A stretch of DNA of 64,000 nt from Rothia nasimurium. Lineage in GTDB: Bacteria; Actinomycetota; Actinomycetes; Actinomycetales; Micrococcaceae. The stretch covers positions 1 to 64,000 of the forward strand of contig NZ_CAKMTD010000004.1 in assembly GCF_928391935.1 (NCBI RefSeq), in the 5' to 3' direction. The position numbers and the translations under genes are program-made. This document shows, piece after piece, positions 60,813 to 64,000 of this stretch. Below the pieces are notes generated by a model. That model saw only the letters and a program-made list of their open reading frames with translations. It ran no database searches and had not been told where the DNA came from. The first letter of the stretch is position 1. Every line of letters begins with the position of its first letter.

Positions 60813-61996
60813 TGCAGAACCAACGTAAGACCCGCCTGAACCCGGTGGTGGGGGCAGCCCGCCGCTCTGTTGCGGACGTCCTCGACCAGGTTTTTGGGGC
60901 GGGGACGGTTGCCCCGACCAGCGGTCAGGCCCAGCGGGGGGAGGGGGAGCGGCCCCTGATTCTGGCGGCTGTATCGGGTGGGCCTGATTCCCTGGCCTTG
61001 GCGGTTTTGTTGGCCCACTTTAATCGGCGTCAGGACGTCCGCGTGGGCGCGGTGGTGGTGGACCACCAGCTCCAGGACGGCTCGGCGCAGGTGGCGGATG
61101 AGACCGCCCAGGTCCTGCAGGGGCTGGGGCTCGCCCCGGTTCTGGTGCAGAAAGTAACTGTTGACGAGGGGAAAGAGGGCCCTGAGATGGCTGCCCGCAC
61201 TGCCCGCTACGGGGCTTTTGCCAAGGCCCTGGCAGAGACGGGGGCCGACGCCGTGGCCCTGGGCCATACCCTCGATGACCAGGCTGAGACCGTCCTGCTG
61301 GGCCTGGCTCGCGGTTCAGGTACCCGTTCCTTGGCCGGTATGCCGGTGGAGCGGATCGAAAACCACCCGGCCGGGCCGGTTCGGGTGATCCGCCCTATGC
61401 TCGCCCTGCGCCGCACCGAGATCGAAGAAATCTGCGCCGACGCCGGCCTGACCCCCTGGCAGGATCCCACCAACACCGACCAGTCCCTCATGCGGGCCCG
61501 GGTACGGCACTCCATCCTGCCCTATCTTGAAGAGAAGCTGGGCGGGGACGTCGCCACCTCCCTGGCCCGCACCGCCACCATAGCCGGGGCCGACGCCGAC
61601 TACCTTGCCGGGCAGGCCCAGGCTGCCCTGGCCTCCGTCCTGATCAGCGCGGACGAGCTGGCCCCGGCTGCCCCTGCCCTCGCAGCCAGTGTGGGGGTTC
61701 AGGACCTCACCGGAGCTATCCTCCTGGACAGGGCAACCCTCGCAGGCATGCACCCGGCCCTACGCACCCGCGTCCTGGCCCTAGCCCTGGAACAGGCCGG
61801 TGGAACCGCCTCCGGCTTCGAACGACTGGCTGCCCTCGATACCTTCATCTGTGACCACGGAACGGCAGGTCCCCTCCAGCTACCCGGCCATGTTTCTGCC
61901 TACCGCCGCCGTCCCGGAGCCACCCTCATGCGGGGGGCTCAAGCGATAAACCTCAAAAAAACCGGCCTCATCGTTTTACTCAGGCCCACCCCATAA
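60812..61996 (+). CDS. tilS: tRNA(Ile)-lysidine synthase
   Basis: This 394-aa enzyme adds lysine to C34 of the CAU-anticodon tRNA-Ile so that it reads AUA. The PP-loop SGGPDSLALAVLL is at residues about 53-65, and GHTLDDQAETVLLGLARGSGTRSLAGM near 152-178 is the family's second motif. The C-terminal part is longer than minimal forms. The ATG overlaps the stop of the metalloprotease gene. It belongs to the conserved tilS-hpt-ftsH neighbourhood. Confidence 0.93.
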   Translation: MQNQRKTRLNPVVGAARRSVADVLDQVFGAGTVAPTSGQAQRGEGERPLILAAVSGGPDSLALAVLLAHFNRRQDVRVGAVVVDHQLQDGSAQVADETAQVLQGLGLAPVLVQKVTVDEGKEGPEMAARTARYGAFAKALAETGADAVALGHTLDDQAETVLLGLARGSGTRSLAGMPVERIENHPAGPVRVIRPMLALRRTEIEEICADAGLTPWQDPTNTDQSLMRARVRHSILPYLEEKLGGDVATSLARTATIAGADADYLAGQAQAALASVLISADELAPAAPALAASVGVQDLTGAILLDRATLAGMHPALRTRVLALALEQAGGTASGFERLAALDTFICDHGTAGPLQLPGHVSAYRRRPGATLMRGAQAINLKKTGLIVLLRPTP

Positions 61997-62079
61997 ACCA
62001 TACTTAAGAGAGAACAAGCGCTCGCGCCCGTCTACAGGGCCTGGCGCCCAACCTTTCCTCCAGCAGAAAGCAAGCAAAC

Positions 62080-62631
62080 GTGGACGCACTCGACGTACAG
62101 AACGACATTAAGCACGTCCTCTTCACCAAGGAAGAGATCGACGCCAAGATTAAGGAACTCGCAGCCCAGATCGACAAGGACTACGAGGGCCGCGACGTCC
62201 TGCTGGTCGGCGTCCTCAAGGGCGCTATCATGGTGGTCGCTGACCTCTCCCGTGCCCTCAAGGCCCACTACACCATGGACTGGATGGCGGTTTCTTCCTA
62301 CGGTTCTGGCACTAAGTCTTCCGGTGTTGTCCGTATTCTCAAGGACCTCGACACCGATTTGACCGGCCGCGACGTACTCATCGTTGAAGACATCATTGAC
62401 TCTGGCCTGACCCTCAAGTGGCTCCAGCAGAACCTGGTTTCCCGTGGTGCTAACTCGGTAGAAATCTGCACCCTGCTACGTAAGCCCAAGAGCGTCAAGA
62501 CCGACGTTGAGGTCAAGTACGTTGGCTGGGACATCGAGCCTGAGTTTGTGGTTGGCTACGGCCTGGACTTCGCCGAGCGCTACCGTAACCTGGACTGCAT
62601 CGTCACCCTGGCACCGCACGTCTACTCCTAA
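62080..62631 (+). CDS. hpt: Hypoxanthine phosphoribosyltransferase
   Basis: This 183-aa purine salvage enzyme makes IMP or GMP from hypoxanthine or guanine and PRPP. Visible are VGVLKGAIMVVADLSRAL, SSYGSGTKSSG, the PRPP-loop VLIVEDIIDSGLTL (residues about 105-118) and YVGWDIEPEFVVGYGLDFAERYRNL. It starts with GTG with a weak AGAAAG upstream. It follows tilS after 83 nt and has its own terminator. Confidence 0.95.
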   Translation: MDALDVQNDIKHVLFTKEEIDAKIKELAAQIDKDYEGRDVLLVGVLKGAIMVVADLSRALKAHYTMDWMAVSSYGSGTKSSGVVRILKDLDTDLTGRDVLIVEDIIDSGLTLKWLQQNLVSRGANSVEICTLLRKPKSVKTDVEVKYVGWDIEPEFVVGYGLDFAERYRNLDCIVTLAPHVYS

Positions 62632-62935
62632 AGGTTTTGCCTGAGGGCTTATCCAAGAGACGAGGTTTTTGGCCTCGTCTCTTGTGCTTTAAGGACGCCC
62701 CGGGGGCAGGCGGTAGCGGGGTGGGCAGGACGGGCGGCGGGTAGCTCCCTTACTCAGCGCAGGTATCCCGGAGGGTCTAGCCCTTTAGCCCAGAGGTGAA
62801 ACCTATCCCTCATGGAGCATTCACCCAGTTTCTTTGGGTACATTAGATAGGTCTAGGCTTCGTGCACCCTTTTTGGGGTTGGGGTCTAGAGAATTATGGC
62901 GGGGAGGCTCCCCGCCCCGTCATTGTGTGGAAGGC
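62632..62935. other. Intergenic region before ftsH
   Basis: No gene is seen. After the hpt terminator the sequence holds a second small dyad near ftsH, GGCGGGGAG/CTCCCCGCC at 62899-62917, just upstream of the ftsH start. No unambiguous promoter was identified. Confidence 0.4.
62655..62688 (+). terminator. Terminator of hpt
   Basis: A perfect 11-bp AAGAGACGAGG/CCTCGTCTCTT stem is followed by a weak T-rich tail (GTGCTTT). Confidence 0.75.
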
Positions 62936-64000
62936 ATGCCTGTGCAGAAAACGGATAAGACACCCGAACCTCAGCAGAAAAAGGGGTTCTTCGGCAAGCT
63001 CATTTCGGGGCCCTGGTTCTGGGTCCTGTTGGCTGTGCTGATTGCTGTGCCCATGCTGTTTGCTAACTCCTTGGCTGCTTCCACCCGGGTTGATACCAAC
63101 GTCGGTATCGGCCTGTTGAATGACCAGAAGGTTGTCAGCGCCAAGATTTACGACGGCGAGCAGCGGGTTGAGCTGGAGCTGAAGGACGATTACGTCACTT
63201 CGGCCGGTGAAAACAAGGGCAAGAATGTGAGCTTCTTCTACGTTGCCCCGCGCGCCGTTGATGTCGTGGACGCCATGGATGCTGCTGAGCTGGAGTCTTT
63301 CACTGACCAGCCGGTACGCACCAACTGGTTCACCTCCATGCTGTCCTTTATGCTGCCTTTGATTATTCTGGTGGCGATTTTCTGGTTCATGATGAGCCGG
63401 ATGGGCGGCGGCAGCTCCCAGATTATGAACTTCTCTAAGTCTCGGGCTAAGAAGTTCAACAAGGACAACCCCACCGTCCGTTTTGCTGATGTGGCCGGTG
63501 TTGATGAGGCCCTGGCTGAGCTCGAAGAAGTACGCGAGTTCCTGGCTGAGCCTGAGAAGTTCACCCGCCTGGGCGCTAAAATCCCCAAGGGTGTGCTGCT
63601 CTACGGCCCTCCCGGTACCGGTAAGACCCTGTTGGCCAAGGCGGTAGCCGGTGAGGCGGGCGTCCCCTTCTACTCGATTTCAGGTTCTGACTTCGTTGAA
63701 ATGTTCGTGGGCGTGGGTGCTTCCCGCGTGCGTGACCTCTTCAAGGAGGCCAAGTCCAACAAGGCCGCCATTATTTTCGTGGACGAAATTGACGCCGTTG
63801 GCCGCCAGCGCGGCGTCGGCATGGGCGGCGGTAACGATGAACGCGAGCAGACCCTCAACCAGTTGCTGGTTGAGATGGACGGCTTCGACGGCACCTCCAA
63901 CATCATTGTCATTGCGGCAACCAACCGCCCCGACGTCCTCGACCCGGCCCTGCTGCGTCCTGGCCGTTTCGACCGCCAGGTGGGTGTGGACGCCCCCGAC
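62936..64000 (+). CDS. ftsH: ATP-dependent zinc metalloprotease FtsH, 5' part
   Basis: The window edge cuts this gene after 355 codons. Reading from ATG at 62936 ([16 protein letters not shown]...), it has two membrane segments near residues 25-45 and 125-145 around an extracytoplasmic loop. The AAA+ domain follows: [12 protein letters not shown] near 181, Walker [11 protein letters not shown] near 222, Walker [14 protein letters not shown] near 280 and the SRH region [22 protein letters not shown] near 325. The zinc-binding HEXGH lies beyond the window. FtsH degrades misfolded membrane and regulatory proteins as a hexamer. Confidence 0.95.
   Translation, partial: MPVQKTDKTPEPQQKKGFFGKLISGPWFWVLLAVLIAVPMLFANSLAASTRVDTNVGIGLLNDQKVVSAKIYDGEQRVELELKDDYVTSAGENKGKNVSFFYVAPRAVDVVDAMDAAELESFTDQPVRTNWFTSMLSFMLPLIILVAIFWFMMSRMGGGSSQIMNFSKSRAKKFNKDNPTVRFADVAGVDEALAELEEVREFLAEPEKFTRLGAKIPKGVLLYGPPGTGKTLLAKAVAGEAGVPFYSISGSDFVEMFVGVGASRVRDLFKEAKSNKAAIIFVDEIDAVGRQRGVGMGGGNDEREQTLNQLLVEMDGFDGTSNIIVIAATNRPDVLDPALLRPGRFDRQVGVDAPD

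Overview
The window looks like chromosomal DNA of a GC-rich actinobacterium of the Micrococcaceae, most likely a Rothia-type organism (inference). The basis is gene content: a long-form GAPDH, an Mrp antiporter with fused A and B subunits, a zinc metalloprotease of the DUF2342 family next to tilS, hpt and ftsH, a DUF3151 gene beside class II aldolase, and a TM0106-type nuclease-helicase. Many genes have a -10 hexamer placed 6-8 nt before the start codon, the leaderless-mRNA signature common in Actinobacteria.

Layout. 0.1-4.8 kb: exonuclease III and a four-gene OpuC/ProU-type osmoprotectant ABC operon. 4.8-11.2 kb: gap, a PfkB sugar kinase, a PEBP-fold protein, a HAD phosphatase, a glycerophosphodiesterase and a uracil permease. 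11.4-18.1 kb: a six-gene Mrp Na+/H+ antiporter operon (A/B fusion, C, D, E, F, G). 18.2-30.1 kb: OPT transporter, phosphoglucomutase, rhodanese, PabB, PyrE, a SpoU-type RNA methyltransferase, an MFS exporter, class II fructose-bisphosphate aldolase and a glutamate/sodium symporter.

30.3-41.3 kb is the accessory part. An Abi_2/AbiF-type HEPN protein, preceded by a candidate structured ncRNA, sits between a DUF3151 gene and that gene's probable original terminator. It is flanked by a 29-nt duplication of the DUF3151 3' end, the scar of an insertion. After alanine dehydrogenase come three small membrane proteins and a lipoprotein. Then comes an HNH endonuclease with a zinc ribbon, a small unknown ORF and a PLD-helicase-DUF3427 protein, which together look like a restriction or defence cluster. 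It is followed by three tandem units of about 220 bp, each with a long palindrome.

41.3-55.3 kb: prephenate dehydratase, a diacylglycerol-kinase-family protein, serS, a metal ABC importer (SBP-ATPase-permease) with a convergent DtxR/MntR regulator, a HAD phosphatase, a DCC thiol oxidoreductase, a SatD-like protein, and a two-gene operon holding a 1285-aa RecB-like nuclease fused to an SF1 helicase. 55.3-64 kb: an AT-rich gap, a secreted CAP-LGFP protein, a PBP4-type DD-carboxypeptidase, pyrophosphatase, the metalloprotease, tilS, hpt, and ftsH cut by the window edge.

The strongest leads are the AbiF-ncRNA module with its insertion scar, the HNH/helicase cluster, the two palindrome families (three tandem copies at 40.7-41.2 kb; two inverted copies 37 kb apart, both between divergent genes), and a palindromic operator exactly between the -35 and -10 of the metal-transporter promoter. 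No tRNA, rRNA, CRISPR array, integrase or transposase was seen. All functional calls rest on reading motifs by eye; no database search was run.
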